Below are positions 7,636 to 16,153 of a DNA stretch of 64,000 bases, in pieces. A model generated the notes under the pieces. The model searched no databases and was not told the origin of the DNA. It saw only the letters and a list, made by a program, of their open reading frames with translations. The position numbers and the translations under genes are program-made. Position 1 is the stretch's first letter. Each line of letters starts with the position of its first letter. Source of the DNA: Phocoenobacter atlanticus (GTDB lineage Bacteria; Pseudomonadota; Gammaproteobacteria; Enterobacterales; Pasteurellaceae); the NCBI RefSeq assembly GCF_030764225.1, contig NZ_JASAXH010000011.1; one strand, 5' to 3'.

Positions 7636-8079
7636 ATGTCAAAATACACAGCTATTCAATATCTTGTTTATCTTCTTTCTCGTCGTGATTATAGCGAACA
7701 AGAATTACGTCTCAAAATGAGACAAAAATCCTATTCTGAGAATGAAATAGAACAAGCGATATTTGAAGCTCAAACCCATCATTGGCAAAGTGATCAACGT
7801 TTTTGTGAAAGTTATATTCGTTATCGCTCTTCAGCTGGTTTTGGTGCAAAGAAAATTCAACAGGAACTTCAACTTAAAGGTGTAGAAAATAAAATTATTA
7901 CCCAAAAACTTGCCGAAAGTGAAATTGATTGGTATAACTTAGCAAAGAATGTATTTAATAAGAAAAAACCATTACATTGGGATTTAAAAGCAAAACACAA
8001 AATGTGGCGTTTTATGTTAGGACGTGGCTTTGATATTGAATATTTTAATGACTTAATCAATGGAGATTACAATGAATAA
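7636..8079 (+). CDS. recX: RecA regulator RecX
   Basis: 147 residues, at the short end for the family. RecX three-helix repeats are visible: LSRRDYSEQELRLKMRQKSYSENEIEQAI, then ESYIRYRSSAGFGAKKIQQELQLKGV. RecX caps and dismantles RecA filaments. It sits 65 bases after recA, downstream of the hairpin, and its last 8 bases overlap the start of yqfB. The start region is weak in Shine-Dalgarno signal (TTAAAGTAATTT), consistent with low expression. Confidence 0.92.
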   Translation: MSKYTAIQYLVYLLSRRDYSEQELRLKMRQKSYSENEIEQAIFEAQTHHWQSDQRFCESYIRYRSSAGFGAKKIQQELQLKGVENKIITQKLAESEIDWYNLAKNVFNKKKPLHWDLKAKHKMWRFMLGRGFDIEYFNDLINGDYNE

Positions 8080-8377
8080 AATTACTTTTTTTAGCCGATT
8101 TGAACAAGATATCCTAAGTGGTAAGAAAACCATTACTATTCGAGACAAATCAGAATCTTATTTTGAACCAGATCAAATATTAGATGTTTTTACCAACGAA
8201 ACAGATCGTTTTTTTGCAAAAATTCAAGTTATTTCAGTAACCCCTGTTTTATTTGAACAATTGAATGAAGAACACGCTATTCAAGAAAATATGACATTAG
8301 AGCAACTAAAATCAGTTATTCAAGATATTTATCCAAACGATAATCAATTTTTTGTTATCAAATATAAATTACTCTAA
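8072..8377 (+). CDS. yqfB: ASCH-domain N4-acetylcytidine amidohydrolase (YqfB family)
   Basis: 101 residues from the ATG at 8072, which has GGAG at 8062-8065. The upstream in-frame ATG at 8060 has no ribosome site of its own and would add only four residues. The protein matches the YqfB pattern closely: ITFFSRFEQDILSGKKTITIRD, EHAIQENMTLEQLKSVI, DIYPNDNQFFVIKYK. The Lys and Thr of GKKTITIRD and the Glu near QENMT correspond to catalytic residues reported for this family, which deacetylates N4-acetylcytidine nucleosides. Overlap with the recX end suggests translational coupling. Confidence 0.88.
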   Translation: MNKITFFSRFEQDILSGKKTITIRDKSESYFEPDQILDVFTNETDRFFAKIQVISVTPVLFEQLNEEHAIQENMTLEQLKSVIQDIYPNDNQFFVIKYKLL

Positions 8378-8388
8378 CTTAAATTAAG

Positions 8389-8916
8389 ATGAGCCTTTTT
8401 GAACCTAAAAAACAGACCGAACTTTGTCCTCAGTGCAATGCTCCTTTACACATAAAAAAAGGCAAGCAAGGATTATTCTTAGGTTGCTCTACTTACCCTA
8501 ACTGTGATTATTTAAAACCATTACATCAAAGCAATCATATTATTAAAACACTAGAAGAACTTTGTCCTGAATGTAATCACCCTTTACAGTTAAAACAGGG
8601 TTATTATGGTATTTTTATTGGATGTAGTCACTACCCGACTTGTCATTTTACTGTTCACGAAGAACCTCAAGAAATTGAATTTGATTGCCCTGAATGTAAA
8701 AAAGAAAAATTAGTTGCCCGACAAGGACGAGCAGGTAAAACTTTTTATGGTTGTTCTGGCTTTCCTCAATGTAAATTCACATTACCTAGCAAACCGATAT
8801 TAAAACAATGTCCACAATGCGGTGGTGAATTAGTCATAGAAAAAAAACAGCGGGGACAGATAATGTACCTTTGTGCAAAAACAAATTGCCAGTACTTATT
8901 TAACAAGGAAGATTAA
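8389..8916 (+). CDS. yrdD: Topoisomerase I-like C4 zinc-ribbon protein (YrdD family)
   Basis: 175 residues made of four zinc ribbons of the type found at the C-terminus of DNA topoisomerase I. Each begins CPQC/CPEC and the first three end GCSxxPxC (CPQCNAP...GCSTYPNCDY; CPECNHP...GCSHYPTCHF; CPECKKE...GCSGFPQCKF). The fourth is CPQCGGE with LCAKTNCQY. There is no topoisomerase catalytic domain, so nucleic acid binding is the likely role. The gene order yrdD-tsaC-aroE is the same as in E. coli. Its TAA stop shares one base with the tsaC ATG. Confidence 0.88.
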   Translation: MSLFEPKKQTELCPQCNAPLHIKKGKQGLFLGCSTYPNCDYLKPLHQSNHIIKTLEELCPECNHPLQLKQGYYGIFIGCSHYPTCHFTVHEEPQEIEFDCPECKKEKLVARQGRAGKTFYGCSGFPQCKFTLPSKPILKQCPQCGGELVIEKKQRGQIMYLCAKTNCQYLFNKED

Positions 8917-9470
8917 TGTACTCTTTTGAACAAATTATTGAACAATTTAACCAAAATAAGGTGATCGCCTACCCTACAGAAGCCGTTTTTGGCTTAGGTT
9001 GTAATCCAAACAGCGAACAGGCTATTAGAGCATTACTAAAATTAAAAAATCGTCCAGAAGAAAAAGGATTAATTTTACTTGCCTCTGATCCTAAATTTTT
9101 AGTGCCTTATATTGACGAAACAAAACTCACCAAGATTGAATGGCAACGTTTTTATCATATAGATGAACAACCCATTACTTGGATAATGCCTGCGAAATCA
9201 AGTGTTCCACACTATTTAACAGGCAAATTTGATACTATAGCGGTAAGATTATGCAAACTTTTTGCAATTTCTGAACTTTGCAATGCGACTCAAAGTGCAA
9301 TTACTTCAACCAGTGCCAATTTATCAGAAATGCCACCTTGCCGAACAATTAATGAAGTACAACAACAATTTGGTAAACAATTTCCCATTTTAAATGCACC
9401 AACAGGAGGGAAAACGAATCCTTCTGAAATTCGAGATATTTTTACGCAATATATTTTTAGACGAGGATAA
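8916..9470 (+). CDS. tsaC: L-threonylcarbamoyladenylate synthase TsaC
   Basis: 184 residues of the YrdC/Sua5 family, without the Sua5 C-terminal domain. Motifs: VIAYPTEAVFGLGCNP, KLKNRPEEKGLILLASD, SAITSTSANLSEMPP. It uses threonine, bicarbonate and ATP to make threonylcarbamoyl-AMP, used for the t6A37 modification of tRNAs that read ANN codons. The start ATG overlaps the yrdD stop by one base (TAATG), so translation is probably coupled. aroE begins 3 bases after the stop. Confidence 0.95.
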   Translation: MYSFEQIIEQFNQNKVIAYPTEAVFGLGCNPNSEQAIRALLKLKNRPEEKGLILLASDPKFLVPYIDETKLTKIEWQRFYHIDEQPITWIMPAKSSVPHYLTGKFDTIAVRLCKLFAISELCNATQSAITSTSANLSEMPPCRTINEVQQQFGKQFPILNAPTGGKTNPSEIRDIFTQYIFRRG

Positions 9471-9473
9471 ATA

Positions 9474-10292
9474 ATGAACCAATACGCTGTTTGGGGAAAT
9501 CCTATTGAACATAGCCTATCACCTAGAATTCATCAACTTTTTGCGGAACAAACCAATAAAAAAATTTCATACACGGCTATCTCTACAAATAAAGAGGAAT
9601 TTAAAGCACAAATTTTTAATTTTCTAAAAAAACCAGGGACAAAAGGAGCAAATGTTACTGCTCCATTTAAAGAACTTGCGATGGAAGTGGCAGAAGAACA
9701 TAGTGTTCCTTGCCTTATTGCAGGTTCTTGCAATACCTTAGCGATTTTGGATAAAGGCATTTTGGTTGCAGATAATACTGATGGCATTGGATTAGTTACC
9801 GATCTCACTCGACTAGATTGGTTACAACCCAATCAGAAAATCCTTATTTTAGGAGCTGGAGGTGCAACAAAAGGTGTGCTATATCCTCTTCTAACAGCAA
9901 AACAAAACATCACAATTTATAATAGAACCAGTGAGAAAGCGGTGACATTATCTCAAAAATTTGCAAAATATGGTGAAATTAATAGTACGACTCTTGATGA
10001 ATTACATAATCAATCTTTTGATCTTATCATCAATGCTACATCCGCAGGACTAACAGGACAGCATATAAATATCCCCGAAACCCTTTTTAAAAATACTAAC
10101 GTTTATGATATGCAATATGCTTCAAATATGAATACGCCTTTTTTAAATTATGCAAAACAAAATGGTGCAAATTGTTGTCAAGATGGTTTAGGAATGTTAG
10201 TTGCTCAAGCTGCTTATTCATTTTATAAATGGGAAAAAGTAATGCCTCAAATAGAGCCTGTTTTAAAGCAATTAAGAACTGAAATAAAGTGA
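9474..10292 (+). CDS. aroE: Shikimate dehydrogenase (NADP+)
   Basis: 272 residues. The substrate-binding N-terminus reads AVWGNPIEHSLSPRIHQLF, with the catalytic Lys in NVTAPFKELA and Asp in ADNTDGIGLV. The nucleotide fold has GAGGATKGVLYPLL, and NRTSEKA follows as the NADP-phosphate site. It reduces 3-dehydroshikimate to shikimate in aromatic amino acid biosynthesis. It is last in the yrdD-tsaC-aroE run. No convincing terminator is seen between it and the tRNA promoter. Confidence 0.96.
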   Translation: MNQYAVWGNPIEHSLSPRIHQLFAEQTNKKISYTAISTNKEEFKAQIFNFLKKPGTKGANVTAPFKELAMEVAEEHSVPCLIAGSCNTLAILDKGILVADNTDGIGLVTDLTRLDWLQPNQKILILGAGGATKGVLYPLLTAKQNITIYNRTSEKAVTLSQKFAKYGEINSTTLDELHNQSFDLIINATSAGLTGQHINIPETLFKNTNVYDMQYASNMNTPFLNYAKQNGANCCQDGLGMLVAQAAYSFYKWEKVMPQIEPVLKQLRTEIK

Positions 10293-10381
10293 ACAATTTT
10301 ATTACAATGGTGGATTTAAAAACAAACTGTTGATTTTACATTCAAACAATAAAAAAATAGCCTTTTTTAATAAAAAAGTAT

Positions 10382-10410
10382 TTGACGAGTTCTATCAAAA
10401 TCAGCATAAT
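10382..10410 (+). promoter_or_regulatory. Strong promoter for the tRNA cluster
   Basis: TTGACG (10382-10387), 17 bases, CATAAT (10405-10410), then the GC-rich stretch ACACCCCGC. A GC-rich discriminator just after the -10 box is typical of stringently controlled stable-RNA promoters. The first tRNA begins 46 bases downstream. Confidence 0.85.
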
Positions 10411-10456
10411 ACACCCCGCAAAGCCGATATGGTAATGTGATTTAAAAATAAAAAAT

Positions 10457-10533
10457 GGCTATGTAGCTCAGCTGGTTAGAGCACAACACTCATAATGTTG
10501 GGGTCACAAGTTCGAATCTCGTCATAGCCACCA
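10457..10533 (+). tRNA. tRNA-Met (CAT), elongator
   Basis: 77 nt including encoded CCA. The acceptor stem GGCTATG/CATAGCC pairs fully. Anticodon CAT is at 10491-10493. The body matches the elongator Met type rather than initiator: the acceptor is fully paired and the anticodon stem lacks three G-C pairs. Confidence 0.95.
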
Positions 10534-10551
10534 TTTTTTTATTTTCAAGTT

Positions 10552-10636
10552 GCGGAAGTGGCGAAATTGGTAGACGCACCAGATTTAGGTTCTGGCGCCG
10601 CGAGGTGTGTGGGTTCAAGTCCCTCCTTCCGCACCA
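10552..10636 (+). tRNA. tRNA-Leu (TAG)
   Basis: 85 nt with encoded CCA and the long variable arm of class II tRNAs (GGCGCCGCGAGGTGTGT region). Acceptor stem GCGGAAG/CTTCCGC; anticodon TAG at 10586-10588. The order Met-Leu(UAG)-Gln matches the E. coli metT-leuW-gln operon. Confidence 0.95.
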
Positions 10637-10664
10637 TTTTTTCGGTTTGTGTTTTTAAGATTAT

Positions 10665-10739
10665 TGGGGTATCGCCAAGCGGTAAGGCACTGGGTTTTGA
10701 TCTCAGCATACCTAGGTTCGAATCCTAGTACCCCAGCCA
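10665..10739 (+). tRNA. tRNA-Gln (TTG), copy 1
   Basis: 75 nt with encoded CCA. Acceptor TGGGGTA/TACCCCA, anticodon TTG at 10697-10699, T-loop GGTTCGAATCC. Confidence 0.95.
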
Positions 10740-10765
10740 TCTTAATTTTAGTAAAAGATTCAAGT

Positions 10766-10790
10766 AAAGCTAACTTTGGTTAGTTTTTTT
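10766..10790 (+). terminator. Possible terminator between the two tRNA-Gln genes
   Basis: AAAGCTAAC/GTTAGTTTT pairs over 9 positions (one G-T) around a TTTG loop and runs into seven T. The second tRNA-Gln lies beyond it with no clear promoter of its own, so this may only reduce read-through. Confidence 0.5.
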
Positions 10791-10795
10791 CATTT

Positions 10796-10870
10796 TGGGG
10801 TATCGCCAAGCGGTAAGGCACTGGGTTTTGATCTCAGCATACCTAGGTTCGAATCCTAGTACCCCAGCCA
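10796..10870 (+). tRNA. tRNA-Gln (TTG), copy 2
   Basis: 75 nt, identical to the copy at 10665-10739, while the flanking spacers differ. Confidence 0.95.
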
Positions 10871-10973
10871 TTTTATTTCTAAGTTATCCAGCCTTTTATA
10901 CTCAAATAATTTGTAAATTCTTATAAGAATCTAACCGCTTAATTTACTCTTTTCGACAATTACTTAAGCAAAT

Positions 10974-11008
10974 AAAAAAGCGTGCTGCTTTTAACAACAC
11001 ACTTTTTT
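10974..11008. terminator. Probable bidirectional terminator between tRNA cluster and parC
   Basis: AAAAAAGCGTG pairs with CACACTTTTTT with one mismatch, extended inward by GCTG/CAAC-type pairing. A and T runs lie on either side. It sits between the last tRNA and the end of convergent parC. Confidence 0.65.
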
Positions 11009-11049
11009 CTAACCAAATAATTAAATCAATATCGTTACACTACTACATA

Positions 11050-13299
11050 TTATTCATCCACAATCTCAACGGCTACATCAGCACTCAAGCCTCTTACAAG
11101 CTGTGAGCCTTTTCTTGCACGCTCTCCTCGATAAGTATCAATATCTGCAGGTTTTAACTTAATCTTACGTTTACCAGATAAAAATACTAAGGTGCTAGTT
11201 GGTTTAATTAATAATACACGTGCTAATAACTCACTACGCTCTTTCGCTGCTTTTGCAGAAATATTGATAATTTTATTTCCTTTACCCTTTGAAAGCGTTG
11301 GTAAATCACTTAATGGGAATACCAGCATTCGCCCTACACTGCTCATTGCCACTATCGATAATTCTTCTTCATTTTCAATTAGTTGAGGTGATAACATTTT
11401 TGCATTTTCTGATAAGGAAATCACCGCTTTACCTGCTTTATTACGAGACACTAAGTCCTCAAACTTACAAATAAAACCATAACCAGAATCTGATGTCATC
11501 AATACTTTTGTTTCGGGGCCAGCCATTAATACTTGCTCAATAACCGCACCATCTGGCAAGGTAATCTTTCCTGTAATCGGTTCACCTTGAGAACGTGCTG
11601 ATGGCAATGACAAAGGATCAACGGCATAAGAACGTCCAGTGCTATCAATAAAGACAACAGGTTGATTACTCTTACCATAAGCGTGAGATAAATAACCATC
11701 TCCTGCTTTATAGTTTAAACCCTGTACATCAATATCGTGTCCTTTTGCACAACGCACCCAACCTCGCTCTGATAAAATCACCGTCACAGGTTCAGTTGGT
11801 ACTAAATCACTTTCTGAAATTGCTTTTGCTTCTTCACGTACCACAATAGGACTACGGCGAGGACTTGCAAAAGTTTTCGCATCTGCTTGAATTTCTTTTT
11901 TAATTAAGGTACTTAAACGTCGCTCTGAACCTAAAATTAACTGTAAATGATCCCGCTCTTCTTCTAATTTTGATTTTTCAGATTGTAACTCGTGCTCTTC
12001 CAATTTTGCTAAATTACGTAAACGTAAATTTAAAATTGCTTCTGCTTGAATATCCGTTAAGTTAAAGCGTTTCATTAACTCTACTTTCGGTTCATCTTCA
12101 TTACGAATAATGGCTATCACTTCATCGATATTCAAATAAGCAACTAACAAACCGTCTAAAATATGCAAACGTTTTAAGATTTTATCCAAACGATAATTTA
12201 AACGGCGAGTAACCGTAGTTCGACGGAATGCTAACCACTCAGTTAAAATCGTATCTAAACTTTTAACCGCGGGTTTACCGTCTAAACCAATCATATTCAT
12301 ATTCACACGATAGCTTTTTTCCAAATCTGTGGTCGCAAATAAATGCCCCATTAAACCGTCAAAATCAACACGATTTGATCTTGGTACGATCACAAGACGA
12401 ATTGGATTTTGGTGATCAGATTCATCACGAATATCATCAACCATTGGCAATTTCTTATTTCGCATTTGATTGGCGATCTGCTCAATAATTTTTGAAGGCG
12501 AAGCTTGATGAGGAATACCAGTAATCACAATCTCACCGTCCTCTTTTTCCCATACTGCTCGCATTTTTATTGAACCACGTCCTTGCTCATATATTTTTTT
12601 GATGTCAGCTTTAGGTGTAATAATTTCTGCTTTTGTTGGATAATCAGGACCTTGCACCACCGTCAATAAATCCTCAAGGGTTGATTTCGGACTATCCAAT
12701 AACATCACACAGGCTTCTGCTAATTCATTAATATTATGAGGCGGAATATCAGTTGCCATACCGACTGCTATCCCCGTCGTACCATTTAATAAAATATGTG
12801 GCAAACGAGCAGGTAAATATTTTGGTTCTTCTAAGGTACCGTCAAAATTTGGTTGATAATCAACGGTTCCCTGTCCTAATTCACCTAATAACAGTTCTGA
12901 AATTTTAGATAATTTCGATTCCGTATAACGCATTGCAGCAAAAGATTTTGGATCATCTGGAGCTCCCCAGTTTCCTTGTCCATCAACCAATGGATAACGA
13001 TAAGAAAAAGGCTGTGCCATTAATACCATTGCTTCATAACAGGCACTATCACCGTGTGGGTGGAATTTACCTAACACATCCCCAACTGTTCTCGCTGATT
13101 TTTTATATTTTGCAGATGCATTTAGCCCTAATTCAGACATCGCATATATAATACGGCGTTGCACAGGTTTTAGACCGTCACCAATAAAAGGTAAGGCACG
13201 ATCCATAATTACATACATTGAATAATTTAAATACGCCTCTTCAGTAAAGCGTTTAATTGGCATTTGTTCAATGCCTTCGTAGTTAATTTCTGTTGTCAT
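11050..13299 (-). CDS. parC: DNA topoisomerase IV subunit A
   Basis: 749 residues (E. coli ParC about 752), so ParC rather than the longer GyrA. The N-terminus has MPIKRFTEEAYLNYSMYVIMDRALP. The breakage-reunion domain carries KFHPHGDSACYEAMVLMAQP, and the catalytic Tyr is in FAAMRYTE. At the quinolone-determining positions the Ser and Glu of GDSACYE are the unmutated residues. The C-terminal domain has beta-pinwheel-type blades and lacks the GyrA box. With ParE it separates linked daughter chromosomes. parE is not adjacent, at least within the 400 bases upstream. Confidence 0.97.
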   Translation of the reverse strand: MTTEINYEGIEQMPIKRFTEEAYLNYSMYVIMDRALPFIGDGLKPVQRRIIYAMSELGLNASAKYKKSARTVGDVLGKFHPHGDSACYEAMVLMAQPFSYRYPLVDGQGNWGAPDDPKSFAAMRYTESKLSKISELLLGELGQGTVDYQPNFDGTLEEPKYLPARLPHILLNGTTGIAVGMATDIPPHNINELAEACVMLLDSPKSTLEDLLTVVQGPDYPTKAEIITPKADIKKIYEQGRGSIKMRAVWEKEDGEIVITGIPHQASPSKIIEQIANQMRNKKLPMVDDIRDESDHQNPIRLVIVPRSNRVDFDGLMGHLFATTDLEKSYRVNMNMIGLDGKPAVKSLDTILTEWLAFRRTTVTRRLNYRLDKILKRLHILDGLLVAYLNIDEVIAIIRNEDEPKVELMKRFNLTDIQAEAILNLRLRNLAKLEEHELQSEKSKLEEERDHLQLILGSERRLSTLIKKEIQADAKTFASPRRSPIVVREEAKAISESDLVPTEPVTVILSERGWVRCAKGHDIDVQGLNYKAGDGYLSHAYGKSNQPVVFIDSTGRSYAVDPLSLPSARSQGEPITGKITLPDGAVIEQVLMAGPETKVLMTSDSGYGFICKFEDLVSRNKAGKAVISLSENAKMLSPQLIENEEELSIVAMSSVGRMLVFPLSDLPTLSKGKGNKIINISAKAAKERSELLARVLLIKPTSTLVFLSGKRKIKLKPADIDTYRGERARKGSQLVRGLSADVAVEIVDE

Positions 13300-13402
13300 T
13301 TTATTTTTCTGTAAATTTAAAGTGAAATTTTGTGGCTAAGTATAGCAATTTTTTAATGTAAATTCTGTTTATATAGTGACAACTTATTAAATCATCACCC
13401 CT

Positions 13403-13513
13403 GAACAACTCATAAAAATCCCCCATCCGATAAAATAATAGTACTTCAGGATCTTCTGCTTTTAATGTGAGGTATTTGTTCCATCAGGTGTATGATGTGT
13501 CTAAATTTGTCAT
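13403..13513 (-). pseudogene. mutS: Remnant of the 5' end of mutS
   Basis: On the minus strand an ATG at 13513 opens MTNLDTSYT and soon hits TGA. From 13484 the frame reads MEQ; after one extra base (about 13475) it continues YLTLKAEDPEVLLFY and RMGDFYELF, ending near 13403. LLFYRMGDFYELF is the signature of MutS domain I, and MEQYLTLKAE matches its start. At least two frameshifts break it, and beyond ELF the sequence no longer resembles MutS. Only about 37 codons of a gene of about 860 codons remain. It sits in the 397-base gap between parC and rnb. Confidence 0.85.
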
Positions 13514-13535
13514 TGTGAGAATTAATTTATAATTA

Positions 13536-13557
13536 AACCTATTTAATTCAATAGGTT
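13536..13557 (+). other. Hairpin followed by a T-rich tail
   Basis: AACCTATT/AATAGGTT (13536-13543, 13550-13557) followed by AATATTTTTTATTTT. It would terminate a plus-strand transcript, yet no plus-strand gene ends here. It may be left over from the lost mutS surroundings. Confidence 0.4.
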
Positions 13558-13612
13558 AATATTTTTTATTTTGTAAATTATGTGAAAAATTAGATCGTTA
13601 TGATAGCATATA

Positions 13613-13636
13613 AGACAGGGCATACCCTGCCTCTAC
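13613..13636. repeat. Solo right module of the palindromic repeat family
   Basis: AGACAGGGCATACCCTGCCT followed by CTACG matches the CAGGGCATGCCCTG...CTACG half of the ~150-bp composite. A USS-type ACCGCTT with its AT tail lies at 13672-13678. Nothing else is seen in this part of the gap. Confidence 0.75.
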
Positions 13637-13696
13637 GATCGTAGATTAAATTTGCAAATTTTTATTAGAATGTAACCGCTTATTTTTATAAATCAT

Positions 13697-15679
13697 TTAT
13701 TCCACAATATTTCCAATAATACTTCTGGTTTCCATACGTACTTGGGTTAATTTTACTTTAACACTCTGTCCAACTTGATAGGCTTTTTCATCTTTGATAT
13801 AAAGAGCTAATTCTTCTTGTCGGAAGTTCATTTCATCTTTATTTGGATGCAATGTGGAGTTTGGCACAAAAATCATTGCACCATTTTCAATGACTTTAAC
13901 ACGTAATCCACCACGAGAAACATCTACGATTTCTGCATCAAATTCCATATTTTTCTCAACCATTGGCTCAAGATAACGGGCATATAACCAATCTGAAATA
14001 TCTCGCTCTACCATTCGGTTTTGTTTACGGGCTTCTTGTAAACGAGCCAAAATATCTTCTTCTACAGGTTGTGTCGGCTGTTGTGCTAGTGTTTGTTTGA
14101 TTAAACGATGATTTACCATATCGCCGTATTTTCTGATTGGTGATGTCCAAGTCGCATAATGGGTAATCCCTAAACCAAAATGTGGTGCAGCTTGATTTTT
14201 AAATTCTGCAAAAGTGAGATAACGGCGTAAGCGTAGTTCTAAAAAGCTCTCATCGTGTTGGTCAATATCACGACGCATTTCACAATAACCTTCAAGCGTC
14301 GCTAAACGCTCAACACTATAACGTGCTTCTAATTCTTCACTGTTTTCAGGCGTACCTAAGGTGGCGATTAAAAACTCTTTGGCAAGTTTGTAATTTTTAG
14401 GATCAAAACCTAAATGGGTGTTGAAAATCCCTGTTTTTGCATTTTTTTCTAAATATTTACCCGCTTCAATATTGGCGATAATCATCGCTTCTTCAATCAT
14501 TTGATTTGCTATGCGACGAGGTTCAAGATGAATATCAACCACATCTCCCTGCTCATTTAATTCAAAGGCATAATCACCCTGCTCTTTGAAAATCAAGGCA
14601 TTTTTTTCACGCCACTGCATTCTTGCTTGGGTAAATTGGTGTAACCAATCAATTTGTTGTTTAATCACTTCATTTTCAGGTTGCCACGCATTTTCTTGCT
14701 GTTCTAAATAATCAGATACGTTGTCATAAGCCAATTTAGCTTTTGATTTCACCCACGCAAGGGTAAAGACGGTTTCTGCTGTGACATTCCCTTCTAAATC
14801 AGTAATAATTTCGCCCACTAATGCAGGACGTTTTTCATCCGCAACCAATGAACATAAATCATCAGAAAGTTCACGAGGTAGCATTGGAATATTAAAACCC
14901 GGTAAATAATTGGTAAAACAACGTTGGCGAGCTTCTTTTTCAAGGCTTGAATTTTGTGGGATATAAGCAGTTGGATCGGCAATCGCCACCATTAAACGCC
15001 ATCCTGTTTGAGTGTTATTTTCAAGGATTGGCTCAATACACAACGCATCGTCCATATCTTTGGTTGTTCCTGAATCAATCGTGGTAAAATTTAAATCCGT
15101 TAAATCTTTACGTTCAATTTCATCTTGCAACTCATAACTTTCTAACCCTTTTACTGCTTCACGGGGTTGTTCGTGACGAATAAGACTCACCCACCAAGGT
15201 GCATAATGATCTTCTGCTTCGCAAATAAATTGGGTGACTTGAGCAAATAAAAAACGATCATCTCGTAAAGGATGTGTTTTTAATTCTGCCACAACCCAGT
15301 CATTTTCCTGTAATTTTTGCGTGACTTTTTTATTGTTTACGTTAGCAGAAATTAGCGGTTTAATATTTGGATGATCGACCGCAAGTTGTAAACGCCCCTC
15401 ACGATTAAATTTAACCCTTGCCACAAAACGTGTCAGCATAGGTTCAATCAGCTCTTCAATATCTACTCGTTCCTTTTCACCATCAACGACAACAGAGGCT
15501 TTTACTTTATCACCGTGCATTACTTTTTTCATTTCTTGGGGTGGGATAAAGTAACTTTTTTTATCGCATTCTAAAAAACCATAGCTTTTATCAGTGGCTT
15601 TTACAAAACCTTCAACGAAAGTTTTATTAGAGTGCATTTGTTGTTTAAGTTGTGCTAACAGAGGGTTATCTTGGAACAT
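13697..15679 (-). CDS. rnb: Exoribonuclease II
   Basis: 660 residues, slightly over the E. coli length. Order: cold-shock-like domains, then the RNB catalytic domain with TIDSGTTKDMDDALCIEP (the Asp cluster that binds Mg2+) and AIADPTAYI, FTNYLPGFNIPMLPRELSDDLCSL, then ASPIRKYGDMVNHR-like TSPIRKYGDMVNHR, and a C-terminal S1 domain (FDAEIVDVSRGGLRVKVIENGA). It degrades unstructured RNA 3' to 5' to nucleoside monophosphates. It is monocistronic here: the upstream gap contains a palindromic repeat and an asd terminator. Confidence 0.96.
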   Translation of the reverse strand: MFQDNPLLAQLKQQMHSNKTFVEGFVKATDKSYGFLECDKKSYFIPPQEMKKVMHGDKVKASVVVDGEKERVDIEELIEPMLTRFVARVKFNREGRLQLAVDHPNIKPLISANVNNKKVTQKLQENDWVVAELKTHPLRDDRFLFAQVTQFICEAEDHYAPWWVSLIRHEQPREAVKGLESYELQDEIERKDLTDLNFTTIDSGTTKDMDDALCIEPILENNTQTGWRLMVAIADPTAYIPQNSSLEKEARQRCFTNYLPGFNIPMLPRELSDDLCSLVADEKRPALVGEIITDLEGNVTAETVFTLAWVKSKAKLAYDNVSDYLEQQENAWQPENEVIKQQIDWLHQFTQARMQWREKNALIFKEQGDYAFELNEQGDVVDIHLEPRRIANQMIEEAMIIANIEAGKYLEKNAKTGIFNTHLGFDPKNYKLAKEFLIATLGTPENSEELEARYSVERLATLEGYCEMRRDIDQHDESFLELRLRRYLTFAEFKNQAAPHFGLGITHYATWTSPIRKYGDMVNHRLIKQTLAQQPTQPVEEDILARLQEARKQNRMVERDISDWLYARYLEPMVEKNMEFDAEIVDVSRGGLRVKVIENGAMIFVPNSTLHPNKDEMNFRQEELALYIKDEKAYQVGQSVKVKLTQVRMETRSIIGNIVE

Positions 15680-15712
15680 AAGTTTCCTTTAAATATAATA
15701 ATATAACGAAAA

Positions 15713-15730
15713 GACAAGGCATGCCTTGTC
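15713..15730. repeat. Solo palindromic repeat
   Basis: Perfect 18-bp palindrome GACAAGGCATGCCTTGTC followed by TCTACAAA, sharing the AAGGCATGCCTT core of the composite family. It lies 34 bases upstream of the rnb start. Confidence 0.8.
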
Positions 15731-15850
15731 TCTACAAATGGTAAAATTGATGTTTATAAAAACTCAACTATCTTAATTGATCTAATTCTATCACTATTAG
15801 AATAAAAAATATATTTCTCTATTTTTGACTGTATTCGTTGGCATAAAAAA

Positions 15851-15870
15851 ACACCTCAATGTTGAGGTGT
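15851..15870 (-). terminator. Intrinsic terminator downstream of asd
   Basis: ACACCTCAA/TTGAGGTGT with a two-base loop; on the minus strand it is followed by seven T. It is the first good terminator after the asd stop, 284 bases downstream. Confidence 0.8.
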
Positions 15871-15938
15871 AATTAAATTTGCAAATTTTAAATAGAATGT
15901 TACCGCTTAAACAAGGCAAGATTGGACTTGAAGTTCAT

Positions 15939-16082
15939 TCCCCCCCTCCTAACCTCCCCCCGCAAGCGGAGGGAGGAATGATTACATAAGATAAAATTCG
16001 CTCCTCCGCTTACTAGGAGGAATGGCTACATAAACTAAAAATTCCCTCCTCCGCTTGCGGGGGAGGGCTAGGGAGGGGGAAA
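15939..16082. mobile_element. GC-rich 144-bp element with ~41-bp terminal inverted repeats (MITE-like)
   Basis: The left end (15939-15979) and right end (16040-16082) are imperfect inverted repeats rich in CCCTCC and CCGCAAGCGGAGG. Between them is a third copy of CTCCTCCGCTT with its own short complement AGGAGGAAT. No open frame. The composition contrasts sharply with the AT-rich surroundings. It lies in the asd 3' untranslated region, between stop codon and terminator. No clear target duplication was found. Confidence 0.65.
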
Positions 16083-16153
16083 GATTACTAAAAAAATCAA
16101 TAGTTCAAAATATGCTGTCTCTTTAACCGCTTAAACATCATCATTTACACTTT

